Assembly (NCBI RefSeq): GCF_000696095.1
Contig: NZ_BAYX01000028.1
Location: forward strand, 1-51,640
Length of the DNA stretch: 51,640 nucleotides
Direction: 5' to 3'
Source of the DNA: Rhizobium rhizogenes NBRC 13257
GTDB lineage: Bacteria > Pseudomonadota > Alphaproteobacteria > Rhizobiales > Rhizobiaceae
Shown one piece after another: positions 8,375 through 16,391 of this stretch. Position 1 is the first letter of the stretch, and every line of letters begins with the position of its first letter. A program made the position numbers and the translations under genes. The notes beneath the pieces were generated by a model. That model ran no database searches, was not told where the DNA came from, and saw nothing but the letters and a program-made list of their open reading frames with translations.

Positions 8375-9478
8375 ATGAACATCAAGAGCCTTCTTCTTGG
8401 CTCCGCTGCCGCGCTCGCAGCAGCAACCGGTGCTCACGCGGCTGACGCTATCGTCGCCGCCGAGCCGGAGCCGCTCGAATACGTTCGCATCTGCGACGCC
8501 TACGGTCCTGGGTATTTCTTCATCCCGGGCACGGAAACCTGCCTCAAAGTCGGCGGCAAGCTTCGTACCGAAGGTGAATGGTACAACGCATATAATCGCG
8601 CCAGCAGCCAAGGCACTCTCTGGCATACCCGCGCCGAGTTGAACGTCGACACCGCGACCGACACCGAATACGGCCCGCTGAAGACCGAAACCATCGTTCG
8701 CTGGGACTGGAACGACGGCGGCTCGACCAGCACGAACCTGCTGTGGTCGTATATCAGCCTCGGCGGCTTCACCGTTGGTAAGAAAGACTCGGCCTATAAC
8801 CTTTATATCGGTTACGCCGGCGACGTCATCAACGACGACGTGATCTATGACGGCCCGTACGAACTCAACCAGTTGACCTACAACTACGACGCCGGCAACG
8901 GCTTCACGGCTGTGATCTCGCTCGAAGACAGCAACTCCGGCGGCTCGAGCAACTCCTATGGCGCAAGCTGGTGGGTTGATCAGAGCACGGACCACTACGC
9001 TCCTGACGTTGTTGCCGGTGCAGGCTACAAGGCTGGCGCATGGTCCTTCAAGGTTGTCGGCGGTTATGACTCCATCGTCGAAGAAGGCGCTATCAAGGCT
9101 CGCGTCGATGCCGACTTCGGCGGCTTCACGGCCTTCTTGATGGGCGGCTACAATACGGATGGCGACAAGCTCAACAAGTATGCTGGCACCAACCAGGATA
9201 TTTCCGCTTGCACGGCGCCGAACGGCACCGTCAACGAATCCAAGTGCGGCTGGGGTGACTGGGCCGTTTGGGGTGGCGTTGGCGTTCCGGTCAACGAAAA
9301 GCTGAAGTGGAACCTGCAGCTCGCCTACACCGACTCGAAGATCTTCGAAGCTACGTCGAACCTGAAGTTCAACCCGGTCAAGGACCTGCTCATCGAGCCG
9401 GAACTGACCTACGTTCACTACGACTATGCCAAGGACGACACCGTTTCCGGTATCCTCCGCTTCGAACGCAACTTCTGA
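8375..9478 (+). CDS. Outer-membrane porin (rhizobial RopA/Porin_2 type)
   Basis: 367 residues, exported, forming a general diffusion channel in the outer membrane. The N-terminus MNIKSLLLGSAAALAAATGAHA is a signal peptide with cleavage before AD. The mature protein opens with the hallmark segment YVRICDAYGPGYFFIPGTETC followed by LKVGGKLR, typical of Porin_2 proteins of Rhizobiales. The rest is Gly/Asn/Asp/Tyr-rich, with alternating beta-strand patterns, and ends in FERNF; a C-terminal Phe is typical for outer-membrane barrels. The start at 8375 has TTGGAG 5-10 bases upstream. A strong terminator follows. Codon use is strongly biased, consistent with high expression. Confidence 0.93.
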   Translation: MNIKSLLLGSAAALAAATGAHAADAIVAAEPEPLEYVRICDAYGPGYFFIPGTETCLKVGGKLRTEGEWYNAYNRASSQGTLWHTRAELNVDTATDTEYGPLKTETIVRWDWNDGGSTSTNLLWSYISLGGFTVGKKDSAYNLYIGYAGDVINDDVIYDGPYELNQLTYNYDAGNGFTAVISLEDSNSGGSSNSYGASWWVDQSTDHYAPDVVAGAGYKAGAWSFKVVGGYDSIVEEGAIKARVDADFGGFTAFLMGGYNTDGDKLNKYAGTNQDISACTAPNGTVNESKCGWGDWAVWGGVGVPVNEKLKWNLQLAYTDSKIFEATSNLKFNPVKDLLIEPELTYVHYDYAKDDTVSGILRFERNF

Positions 9479-9511
9479 CCTGATCTGACTTGACCTCCGA
9501 TCAGAGAAGAG

Positions 9512-9544
9512 AGGGGCCTGGCTTTCCCTGCCAGGCCCCTTTTT
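9512..9544 (+). terminator. Rho-independent terminator of the porin gene
   Basis: An 11-bp perfect stem, AGGGGCCTGGC (9512-9522) with GCCAGGCCCCT (9530-9540), a 7-base loop, then TTTT. It lies 34 bases after the porin stop codon. Confidence 0.95.
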
Positions 9545-9729
9545 ATGCTGATCCGGCCCCCGCAAGCCGCTGCGGCCGATTGCATCACCCTCCGCCTCCG
9601 CAAATCAGCGCATCGCAATCGTATTGCGTGTTGCCGGCGAAACCATATCAACCTTAAAGTGGAACATTACCGCGCTCGCGGCGTTTACTCACCGAAAAGG
9701 GATATGGTTCAAATAAAGGAGTCGGTGCT

Positions 9730-10077
9730 TTGAGAAAATTTGCTGCGATTGCCCTGGCAGCTTCGCTGACCATGGGAACAATGCTGGCCGCCGCAGTTCC
9801 GGCAAGGGCGGTGCCGGTGACCAATTCACCCTCGACCAGCGTTTCCGACATCGTTCTGGTTCAGGAACGCGGATCTCGCCGTAACCAGGATTTCGATCGT
9901 GGACGGCGGGATTGGCGCGAGCGTCACCATGATCGCCGCCATTGGCGCGAGAGCCGCGACCGTCGCTGGGATCGCCGTTCGGACCGTCGCCGCTATTGGG
10001 GTGACGACCGGCGCTATTATGACCGGCGCGACTACCGTCCGCGCCGCGGCGGCATCATCTTTGAAATCCGTCCGTGA
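9730..10077 (+). CDS. Small secreted Arg/Asp/Trp-rich basic protein
   Basis: 115 residues with a TTG start at 9730, behind AAAGGAG at 9714-9720. The signal peptide (about residues 1-27, ending VPARA) is followed by a short linker, then from about residue 50 a very Arg-rich domain with repeating R-D-R-R, H-W-R-E and D-R-R-Y-W units, ending RGGIIFEIRP. It resembles the small basic envelope proteins common in rhizobia, including the BA14K-type protein at 37339-37656, but it lacks the full BA14K core. It probably acts in the periplasm or at the outer membrane. Function unknown. Confidence 0.7.
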   Translation: MRKFAAIALAASLTMGTMLAAAVPARAVPVTNSPSTSVSDIVLVQERGSRRNQDFDRGRRDWRERHHDRRHWRESRDRRWDRRSDRRRYWGDDRRYYDRRDYRPRRGGIIFEIRP

Positions 10078-10169
10078 TCCAGGATGGTAGGCGCGATGAA
10101 TTTCGCTAGCGATTGATCGATCAAACAACGATCATCGATCCGGCCTGCTTGCATACCCCACAAAACATT

Positions 10170-10203
10170 CCGGCCGCTGTCGAAAGAACTCGACAGCGGC
10201 CGG
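10170..10203. terminator. Perfect 14-bp hairpin between convergent small genes
   Basis: CCGGCCGCTGTCGA (10170-10183) is fully complementary to TCGACAGCGGCCGG (10190-10203), with a 6-base loop. It lies between the plus-strand gene ending at 10077 and the minus-strand gene ending at 10252. T-tracts on both sides are weak, so it is probably a bidirectional terminator rather than a classical one. Confidence 0.6.
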
Positions 10204-10251
10204 TCTAGTTTGCCGCCGGCAAGCGCCACCGGCGTAAACACTGACGCCGAA

Positions 10252-10422
10252 TTAACGGCAGACGCGTTCCTTGCGAATGACCCAGTGGCCATGAACCTTG
10301 TGCTTCACGGTCTTCACGAAGCAATCATGATGATGGCGATGGAACGGAGCAGCCTGCGACGGCGCGCTAACGGCGACGACGGATACCAGGGCAACGGCGG
10401 AAGCGAGAATCAGGTTTTTCAT
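10252..10422 (-). CDS. 56-residue secreted His-rich small protein
   Basis: A short gene read directly from the sequence. The ATG at 10422 is preceded by AGAGG, and the TAA stop is at 10254-10252. The product begins MKNLILASAVALVSVVAVSAPSQA, a clear signal peptide with an A-x-A cleavage site. The mature peptide of about 32 residues starts APFHRHHHDCFVKTVKHKVH and ends in RVCR. It contains seven His and two Cys, so one disulfide and metal binding are possible. I infer a periplasmic location; the function is unknown. Signal-peptide quality, ribosome binding site and intact frame support it as real. Confidence 0.7.
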   Translation of the reverse strand: MKNLILASAVALVSVVAVSAPSQAAPFHRHHHDCFVKTVKHKVHGHWVIRKERVCR

Positions 10423-10647
10423 GTCGAACCTCTAAAGCATTGGGGGATTATGCTGCGCGATTGCGCCCGCTGTTGATGCGCTGATTCACCTTAACGTTAC
10501 ATGAATGCATCCTCACGTTTTCGAGAGCGGTGATGCCGTGCGATCGAATCTGTTGGAATGATGAAGACCGCGGCCGGCGGCGGAAATGCCGGCAGCTTTC
10601 TTTGCGCCCATCTGACCTCCATCTGGAGATCTCTGAAATATGGAAAT

Positions 10648-10896
10648 CTACTTCCGGCGGCGATCCCGTAATGCATCGATCAATCGGTGCACCTTCTCGG
10701 TCGCGTAAACAATATCTTCCCTGGGCAGATGCACGGTGATTTCGATCTCCTGCCATCGCCCGCCGTTATCTTTTGCATAGCGGACGGCAGCTTTGAGGGA
10801 ATTGAATTCAACTGCAGGAGCGTCAGCAATCCAGAACTGTACGGTGCATGTCGCTTCACCATAGTCTGAAAGGGCTTTGAGTGGGTCTAGGGCCAT
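10648..10896 (-). CDS. Small hypothetical cytosolic protein
   Basis: 82 residues, no signal peptide or membrane segment. The composition is protein-like: a beta-rich segment (ATCTVQFWIADAPAVEF), a helix (SLKAAVRYAKDN), another strand (WQEIEITVHLP) and a basic C-terminal helix (ATEKVHRLIDALRDRRRK). I do not recognise the family. The start at 10896 lacks a strong ribosome binding site. It stands alone between the small His-rich gene and tRNA-Asn. Confidence 0.5.
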   Translation of the reverse strand: MALDPLKALSDYGEATCTVQFWIADAPAVEFNSLKAAVRYAKDNGGRWQEIEITVHLPREDIVYATEKVHRLIDALRDRRRK

Positions 10897-11048
10897 GCCG
10901 CGAGCTTTACACTGTTGGCAGTTCGTTGGCTACCGTGGACAAAACCGCTGGCTTCCTCTTGTTATGGTAGGGCGATGGGCCGCCACCGATCTAGCCGAGC
11001 GTCAGTTATGCACAGGCTAAAAGGAAGTATAAAAGCGGGGAGAAAAAG

Positions 11049-11094
11049 AGGAGAAATAAGTGCCTGCTACCGAAAATATCAAGATAACAGGCAC
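11049..11094 (-). terminator. Probable terminator downstream of tRNA-Asn
   Basis: GTGCCTG (11060-11066) pairs with CAGGCAC (11088-11094) around a 21-base loop. On the minus strand the stem is followed by a T/C-rich run (complement of the AG-rich stretch at about 11040-11058). It lies 14 bases beyond the tRNA 3' end. Confidence 0.5.
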
Positions 11095-11107
11095 CTAAGT
11101 CTGAAAA

Positions 11108-11182
11108 TGGCTCCCCGGGCCGGATTCGAACCGGCGACCTGTCGATTAACAGTCGAATGCTCTACCGCTGAGCTACCAGGGA
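11108..11182 (-). tRNA. tRNA-Asn (anticodon GUU)
   Basis: A 75-base cloverleaf on the minus strand starting TCCCTGG, which pairs with CCGGGGA. The D-arm GCTCAGCGGTAGAGC and TpsiC arm GCCGGTTCGAATCCGGC are intact, discriminator G is followed by an encoded CCA, and the anticodon loop CTGTTAA carries GTT. Confidence 0.97.
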
Positions 11183-11299
11183 ATACCGCTTGGCGCGGTG
11201 TGAGTGGGCTAATACAAATGCTTTCCCGATTTGCCAAGCGATTTTTTCAAAAAAGTTCATTTCCCTTGTATTATTTTGTCGCTTTACCATCTCCTGTGG

Positions 11300-11614
11300 A
11301 TGACCAATCCAGGCAGAACCACAGAAAATAGCGGTCGCAAAGCGGGCGAAAAGGCCCGTCGTTTCGGCATAGACCCCAGCACGCGCGAGCTTGTCATAGG
11401 CTCCATCCGCATTCCACTCCCGAGATCGCGGCTCGCTCGCGTCGGCCTCGGCGTCGCGTTGATTTTCGGCGGCCTGCTCGGCTTCCTGCCCATCCTCGGC
11501 TTCTGGATGCTGCCGCTCGGCTTCGTCGTGCTGTCGCATGACCTGCCGCTGGTGCGGCGCTGGCGCCGTCGTTTTGCCGTGTGGTGGACAAAACGGCGTC
11601 GCCCGGCGAACTGA
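11300..11614 (+). CDS. Small PGPGW-like transmembrane protein
   Basis: 104 residues from the ATG at 11300 (MTNPGRTT). After a basic, polar N-terminus (1-35) come two adjacent hydrophobic segments (about 45-75, VGLGVALIFGGLLGFLPILG then WMLPLGFVVLS). An Arg/Trp-rich tail (RRWRRRFAVWWTKRRR) follows. The hairpin-like pair of helices around LPILGFWMLPLG resembles PGPGW-type putative inner-membrane proteins, function unknown. The frame is open further upstream, but that part lies over the AT-rich tRNA leader. The ribosome binding site is weak. Confidence 0.6.
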   Translation: MTNPGRTTENSGRKAGEKARRFGIDPSTRELVIGSIRIPLPRSRLARVGLGVALIFGGLLGFLPILGFWMLPLGFVVLSHDLPLVRRWRRRFAVWWTKRRRPAN

Positions 11615-11626
11615 TTCCTCGCTTCT

Positions 11627-12184
11627 TTACTTTGAAGGCAGAGCCCTGGCCGGGTTTCCAACCACGGCCACGCCCGCTTGCACGCTTTTCGTGACCACTG
11701 CCCCGGCTCCGACGATCGCGCCGTCGCCGATCGTCACACCGCCGAGGATGATGGCACCGCCGCCGATCCAGACAGCCTTGCCGATCTCGACCGGCCGCGC
11801 GATTTCCTGCCCAGCGCAACGTAGTACCGGATCTCTGTGATGTTCCGGGCAATAGATCTGGACGCCCGGTCCTAGCATGCTGCCTTCGCCGATCCGCACA
11901 GGGGCGCTATCGAGAATGGTGCAGCCGGCATTCAAATAGACCTTGGGACCAAGCCAGATATTGATGCCGTAGGAGCAGTGAAATGGTGCCTCGATGAACA
12001 CACCCTCGCCGGCGCCGGCAAAAAGCGTCGACAGCGCCGGGCCGAAATTGCCGCGCTGGAGGGGCGGCATAATGTTGTGCTGATGCACGGCATTGCGGGC
12101 CGCCACACGCAGGGCATCCAACTCGGGATCGAGGCAGCAATACCATTCGCCCGCCGCCATCTTCTGCCGTTCGCTCTGCGCCAT
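11627..12184 (-). CDS. Hexapeptide-repeat sugar O-acetyltransferase (Maa/NodL family)
   Basis: A 185-residue cytosolic left-handed beta-helix acetyltransferase that uses acetyl-CoA. The N-terminal Mac domain (MAAGEWYCCLDPELDALR, residues 9-26) is characteristic of maltose/galactoside acetyltransferases and the rhizobial NodL protein. It is followed by hexapeptide repeats, including FHCSYGINIWLGPKVYLNAGC and IGGGAIILGGVTIGDGAIVGAG, and a final GNPAR segment. The catalytic His is probably the one in CPEHHRDP. The start at 12184 follows GAGGAG. The natural acceptor sugar is unknown; no nod genes are nearby, so a NodL role is not supported. Confidence 0.85.
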   Translation of the reverse strand: MAQSERQKMAAGEWYCCLDPELDALRVAARNAVHQHNIMPPLQRGNFGPALSTLFAGAGEGVFIEAPFHCSYGINIWLGPKVYLNAGCTILDSAPVRIGEGSMLGPGVQIYCPEHHRDPVLRCAGQEIARPVEIGKAVWIGGGAIILGGVTIGDGAIVGAGAVVTKSVQAGVAVVGNPARALPSK

Positions 12185-12639
12185 GGATTCGCTCCTCAAT
12201 GCTTCCGTCGTTATATCTGCGTGATCATGCATCAAGGCGCAGGCCCACGGCAAGGAAAGCCCGTCGGCGCCATCGACATTCCCCCAGCCATAAACATCAG
12301 CGGACCGCGCCTGATCAGGGCAAGTATAATGATGATCAGTGACAGCTCCTTCATCATATAGCGCACCATCCCGACAAGACACGGGATCGACGACGCATGT
12401 GCATCCTTCCTGAAATTACCAATATTAGACAAGCATCAAGTTACGCTTGCCGTGGCAACTGCCCTGTCCTTCCGGTTCATCCGCAACAGGTCTTTGAAAG
12501 CGCCTGTAGAGACGAAAAACCACCCTTGAACGCGAGATTCGTACCCACAACAAACTGTCACACAGCATCTCTATAACGCCGCTACCGCGGGCTTGCCCAA
12601 GACCACCGGTTCCGAGCTTTCAAGAGGGAAATAGGGATT
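12185..12639. other. Intergenic region with the ugpB promoter
   Basis: 455 bases between a minus-strand acetyltransferase and plus-strand ugpB. No supported gene. It must contain both divergent promoters. The only motif I can point to is the Pho-like half site and -10 at 12555-12577. Confidence 0.5.
12555..12577 (+). promoter_or_regulatory. Candidate PhoB half-site and -10 before ugpB
   Basis: CTGTCAC at 12555-12561 is an exact Pho-box half site and is followed after 10 bases by a -10-like TATAAC (12572-12577). The partner half site is poor. Phosphate control of ugp genes by PhoB is established in enterics and rhizobia; the site assignment is inference. Confidence 0.3.
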
Positions 12640-13992
12640 ATGTCGACACTTAAAAACTGCATTTCGGCCGCCGCCGCCGGCGTCATGAGCTTAGCGCTGG
12701 CCCTGCCTGCTGCTGCCGCTCCGACCAAGTTCGATTTCTGGTTCGGCCTGTCGGGCGATCTGGAGCGCGTCGTTCAGACGATGTGCAAGAATTTCAACGA
12801 GTCGCAGAAGGACTATGAAGTCGTCTGCACCAGCCAGGGCAATTACGACGCGACCCTGCAGAACACCATTGCCGCCTTCCGCGCCGGCAAGCAGCCGGCA
12901 GTCGTCCAAGTCTACGACGCCGGAACCGCGACCATGATGCTCTCCGGCGCCTATTATCCGGCCGGCAAGCTGATGTCCGAAAATGGCTACAAGATCGACT
13001 GGAACGACTATTTCCCCGGCATTGCGCGCTATTACGCAACGTCGAAGGGCGAGCTGCTCTCCTTCCCGTTCAACTCCTCGACCGCCCTGCTCTACTGGAA
13101 CAAGGACGCCTTCGCGAAGATCGGCAAAACCGCCGCTCCGAAGACCTGGGAAGAAGCCGCCGACGACATGAAGGCGCTCAAGGGTGCCGGCTATGATTGC
13201 CCAATGGCCATCAACATCTCCGGCAACGAAAGCTGGCAGCTGATGGAGCAGTTCTCCGCGCTCCACAACCAGCCGATCGCCACCAAGAACAATGGTTATG
13301 ACGGTCTCGACGCCCGTCTCGAGGTCAACAAGACCAAGTTCGTCAAGTACGTGACCGACCTCAAGAGCTGGTACGATCAGGGCCTCATCAAGATCAAGTC
13401 GAAGGAACTCGGCCAGGATATGGTTCAGGCCTTCGCATCGGGCGATTGCCAGATGATCATGACCTCCGTCGGCGACCACGGCACGGTCGGCAAGACGCAG
13501 AAAGCCGGCATGAACTGGGATGTTGCCGAGCTTCCGGTATACGCCGGTACCGAGCGCAAGAACTCTCTGGTCGGCGGCGCTTCGCTCTGGGTTCTCTCCG
13601 GCAAGTCCGCCGATGAATACAAGGGCGCCGCCGCGTTCCTGAACTTCATCCACGACCCCAAGACCGCTCTCTTCTGGTCGACCAACACCGGCTACATCCC
13701 CGTCACGAATTCCGGCTTTGAATTCATGAAGTCCTCCGGCTTCTACGACAAGGCTCCCTACAAGGGCCGCGAAGTCGCCATCGCCAGCCTGACCGCCTCC
13801 GAGCCGACCCCGATCACCCGCGGCATCCGTCTCGGCAACTTCACGCAGATCCGCGCTGAATTCGGCAACCAGATGCAGGCGATCTTCGCCAACAAGGTCA
13901 GCGTCCAGGAAGGCATCGACAATCTCGCCAAGAACAGCAATGCCGTTCTCGAGCGCTTCGAAGCCACCTACAAGGGCAAGCAGCTCCCGTAA
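12640..13992 (+). CDS. ugpB: sn-glycerol-3-phosphate ABC transporter, substrate-binding protein
   Basis: A 450-residue periplasmic binding protein of the extracellular solute-binding family 1. A signal peptide (residues 1-26, ending LPAAAA) precedes the conserved UgpB opening FDFWFGLSGDLERVVQTMCKNF. The segments NYDATLQNTIAAFRAGKQPAVVQVYDAGTATMM and PFNSSTALLYWNKDAF are characteristic. It delivers glycerol-3-phosphate (and in some bacteria glycerophosphodiesters) to UgpAE. The start at 12640 follows AGAGGGA. A strong hairpin separates it from ugpA and probably raises its relative mRNA level. A phosphate-responsive promoter is likely. Confidence 0.93.
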   Translation: MSTLKNCISAAAAGVMSLALALPAAAAPTKFDFWFGLSGDLERVVQTMCKNFNESQKDYEVVCTSQGNYDATLQNTIAAFRAGKQPAVVQVYDAGTATMMLSGAYYPAGKLMSENGYKIDWNDYFPGIARYYATSKGELLSFPFNSSTALLYWNKDAFAKIGKTAAPKTWEEAADDMKALKGAGYDCPMAINISGNESWQLMEQFSALHNQPIATKNNGYDGLDARLEVNKTKFVKYVTDLKSWYDQGLIKIKSKELGQDMVQAFASGDCQMIMTSVGDHGTVGKTQKAGMNWDVAELPVYAGTERKNSLVGGASLWVLSGKSADEYKGAAAFLNFIHDPKTALFWSTNTGYIPVTNSGFEFMKSSGFYDKAPYKGREVAIASLTASEPTPITRGIRLGNFTQIRAEFGNQMQAIFANKVSVQEGIDNLAKNSNAVLERFEATYKGKQLP

Positions 13993-14013
13993 GCTGCAAG
14001 CTAAGCCAGACAG

Positions 14014-14040
14014 CGTCCGCCGGGATTTTCCCGGCGGACG
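14014..14040 (+). terminator. Intercistronic hairpin between ugpB and ugpA
   Basis: A perfect 11-bp stem, CGTCCGCCGGG (14014-14024) with CCCGGCGGACG (14030-14040), loop ATTTT, followed by TTTG. It could act as a leaky terminator or 3' stabiliser, keeping the binding protein in excess over the permeases, as known for other binding-protein operons. Confidence 0.75.
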
Positions 14041-14085
14041 TTTGTCATGACCGAGAATGGCATCAGACCAAAGCCGGAAGAAGCA

Positions 14086-14970
14086 ATGGAAAAGCGTACG
14101 ACTTTCAGCAAGTGGAGTGTCGGCATCCTGTTCGCAGTGCCGCAGCTCCTCCTCATATTCACCTTCTTCTATTGGCCGGCCGGCCAGGCGATCTACTGGT
14201 CGCTGACGCTGCAGCAGCCCTGGGGCGGCGGCAATATCTGGGTCGGGCTCGACAACTTCAAAGCCATTCTCGCCAGTGCCGATTACTGGAATTCGGTGAC
14301 GATCAGCATCATCTTCGCTGCCATCAGCACTGCCATCTCCATGGGCGTTGCGCTGATCCTCGCAGCCCTGACCGACCGGCAGCTTCGCGGTTCGAAATTC
14401 TACAGCGTCGTGCTGATCTGGCCCTACGGCGTCGCAGCCCCCGCATCGGCGATGGCCTTTCGTTTCATCCTGGCGCCGGAAGCCGGTTTCATGTCGGTCG
14501 TCAATCACTATTGGCCGGGGTTTTGGGACCCGGGCCTCAACGGCAATGCCGCGATGGCTTCCATCATTGCCGCCTACTCGTGGAAGTATATCGGCTACAG
14601 CTTCATCTTCTTCCTTGCCGCCTTCCAGGCCATTCCGCGCTCGCTGATCGAAGCTGCCGCGATGGACGGCTCCAGCGTGCTCCGGCGCCTCTGGGATATC
14701 CAGTTCCCGCTGATCACGCCGACGATCTTCTTCCTGCTGGTGATCAACATCACCGAGAGCTTTCAGGATTCCTACGGCATCGTCGACATCATGACATCAG
14801 GAGGACCGCACAACGCGACCAACCTCATGGTCTACAAGATCGTTTTCGACGGCTTCAGAGGTCTCGATTATTCCGGCGCGGCGGCGCAGAGCATCATCCT
14901 TATGCTACTGATCATCGTGCTCACCATCTTCCAGTTCCGCTTCATCGAGCGGCGCGTGCATTACCGTTGA
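14086..14970 (+). CDS. ugpA: sn-glycerol-3-phosphate ABC transporter permease
   Basis: Inner-membrane permease with six predicted helices, 294 residues from 14086 (MEKRTTFSKW). The first helix, VGILFAVPQLLLIFTFFYWPAGQAIYWS, is typical of UgpA/MalF-type permeases. The EAA cytoplasmic loop that docks the ATPase appears as EAAAMDGSSVLRRLWDIQFPLITP. An upstream in-frame ATG at 14047 would have its ribosome binding site buried in the intercistronic hairpin, so the internal start, preceded by GGAAGAAG, is preferred. The gene is followed after 7 bases by ugpE. It pairs with UgpE to form the channel. Confidence 0.92.
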   Translation: MEKRTTFSKWSVGILFAVPQLLLIFTFFYWPAGQAIYWSLTLQQPWGGGNIWVGLDNFKAILASADYWNSVTISIIFAAISTAISMGVALILAALTDRQLRGSKFYSVVLIWPYGVAAPASAMAFRFILAPEAGFMSVVNHYWPGFWDPGLNGNAAMASIIAAYSWKYIGYSFIFFLAAFQAIPRSLIEAAAMDGSSVLRRLWDIQFPLITPTIFFLLVINITESFQDSYGIVDIMTSGGPHNATNLMVYKIVFDGFRGLDYSGAAAQSIILMLLIIVLTIFQFRFIERRVHYR

Positions 14971-14977
14971 GGCTGAC

Positions 14978-15892
14978 ATGGTCGAGCGCACCCCAATTCT
15001 GAATTTCTTCACGCATGTAATCCTGTTCCTCGGCTTCGTCGCGGCGATGGCGCCGCTGGCCATCGTTGCCATCGCCGCATCCCACAATATGACTGATGTC
15101 AATCAGGTACCGATGTCGTTGATCCCCGGCACCGATTTCTGGGTCAACATAAAGACGGCCTGGACGACCGCCGATCTTGGTCCGAAGCTGCTGAACAGCC
15201 TGATCTTCGCCGGCGGTGTGGCAGCCGGCAAGGTGATCCTTTCGGCCCTCACCGCCTTTTCGCTGGTGTATTTCCGCTATCCGGGCCGCCACTTTATCTT
15301 CTGGCTGATCTTCATAACACTGATGCTACCGCTCGAAGTGCGTGTCGTGCCGACCTATGCGGTTGTCGCCAATGTGCTGTCGCCCTACCAGGCGATCCTC
15401 GATGTCACCGGCATCAGCTGGCTCATCGAAAAGGTTTCGGGCATTCACGTCGAGCTGAACCTGGGACTGCTTAATTCCTATCCCGGCCTGATCCTGCCGC
15501 TCGTCGCCACGGCGACCGGTACGTTCCTCTACCGTCAGTTCTTCCTGACAATACCGGACGAGCTGACCGAGGCAGCGCGCATGGACGGCGCCGGATCGCT
15601 GCGCTTCTTCATCGATATCCTGATGCCGCTGTCACGCACCAATATGGCAGCGCTCGGCACCATCATGTTCCTCTGGGCCTGGAACCAGTATCTGTGGCCG
15701 CTGCTGATCACCACCGATCCGTCGCACGCAACCGCGGTAACCGAACTCAAGCAGCTCATCCCGAACGTCGGCGGCCTGCCCGAGTGGCATATCGCCATGG
15801 CCGGCACGCTGATCGTCATGCTGCCGCCGCTCCTCGTCGTGGCGCTGATGCAGCGCTGGTTCGTTCGCGGCCTCATCTCCACCGAGAAGTGA
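14978..15892 (+). CDS. ugpE: sn-glycerol-3-phosphate ABC transporter permease
   Basis: A 304-residue inner-membrane permease, partner of UgpA. It starts MVERTPILNFFTHVILFLGFV behind TTGAGG. Six hydrophobic segments are visible. The EAA loop reads TEAARMDGAGSLRFFIDILMPLSR, and the C-terminal half includes FLWAWNQYLWPLL, a signature of UgpE/MalG-type proteins. It is co-transcribed with ugpBA (7-base gap). Unusually, ugpC does not follow; it lies 2.2 kb further on in the opposite orientation, beyond a tannase-type gene. Confidence 0.92.
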   Translation: MVERTPILNFFTHVILFLGFVAAMAPLAIVAIAASHNMTDVNQVPMSLIPGTDFWVNIKTAWTTADLGPKLLNSLIFAGGVAAGKVILSALTAFSLVYFRYPGRHFIFWLIFITLMLPLEVRVVPTYAVVANVLSPYQAILDVTGISWLIEKVSGIHVELNLGLLNSYPGLILPLVATATGTFLYRQFFLTIPDELTEAARMDGAGSLRFFIDILMPLSRTNMAALGTIMFLWAWNQYLWPLLITTDPSHATAVTELKQLIPNVGGLPEWHIAMAGTLIVMLPPLLVVALMQRWFVRGLISTEK

Positions 15893-16391
15893 TCGAAGCC
15901 TGTCGCGCCTCATTGGTAGGCGCGGCAGCTGCCGACGCAGGCGGTGTTGACAGAATCAAATCCACCGCATGATCGACATCAGCGCTTTCGTCGCCAGCTC
16001 GCTGCATGTCCCGGCCCTATCCATCGTTTGTGAAGCGCCTCAAATGGAGGCACCGGCTTCAGGGCGATTTCATTTCGCCGGGAAGCTGGTGGCGAGTTCC
16101 CCTGCCGATGTTCGATTAATACAATTATTTGCTTGAAAAATGCATTGTGACGTTCCTCCGTTGCCTGCATTTTTCCCTAGCTTAATCGGTTGGAGGGACT
16201 GATTACGGGAGTCGTCAAGCGTCCGCCTGCTGCATGTTTTTCGCCGTGATCTCGCCATACCCCATGGGTGCAGCGAGTTTACGCGATGAAACGATGCGGC
16301 ATGCGCGAAATTTCCGGAGCGAATACCGGAATTCGCCGGGGCGACAAATCCAACAGTGCGAGCCCATCGAAATTGCAAGGAGGAGGATGCA
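15893..16391. other. Intergenic region between ugpE and the esterase gene
   Basis: 499 bases without a supported gene. It contains one notable hairpin (16136-16174) and, further on, the presumed promoter of the esterase gene. Open frames on the minus strand here have no ribosome binding site or family resemblance. Confidence 0.5.
16136..16174 (+). ncRNA. Terminator-like hairpin, possible small RNA 3' end
   Basis: AAAAATGCA (16136-16144) pairs perfectly with TGCATTTTT (16166-16174). The 21-base loop contains TTCCTCCG, which is complementary to Shine-Dalgarno sequences. Rhizobial trans-acting small RNAs often carry such CCTCC loops and end in a U-run. No promoter could be assigned, so this may equally be a distant ugpBAE terminator. 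Confidence 0.3.

Noticed and set aside
8285..9565. 426-codon minus-strand open frame opposite the porin
   Set aside because: The porin is unambiguous; this frame even spans the porin terminator.
14047..14085. Upstream ATG for ugpA
   Set aside because: It lies 7 bases after a strong hairpin that would sequester any ribosome binding site; the start at 14086 fits the family N-terminus.
12691..14508. 605-codon minus-strand open frame across ugpB and the start of ugpA
   Set aside because: It crosses two genuine genes and a terminator-type hairpin, and has no family resemblance.
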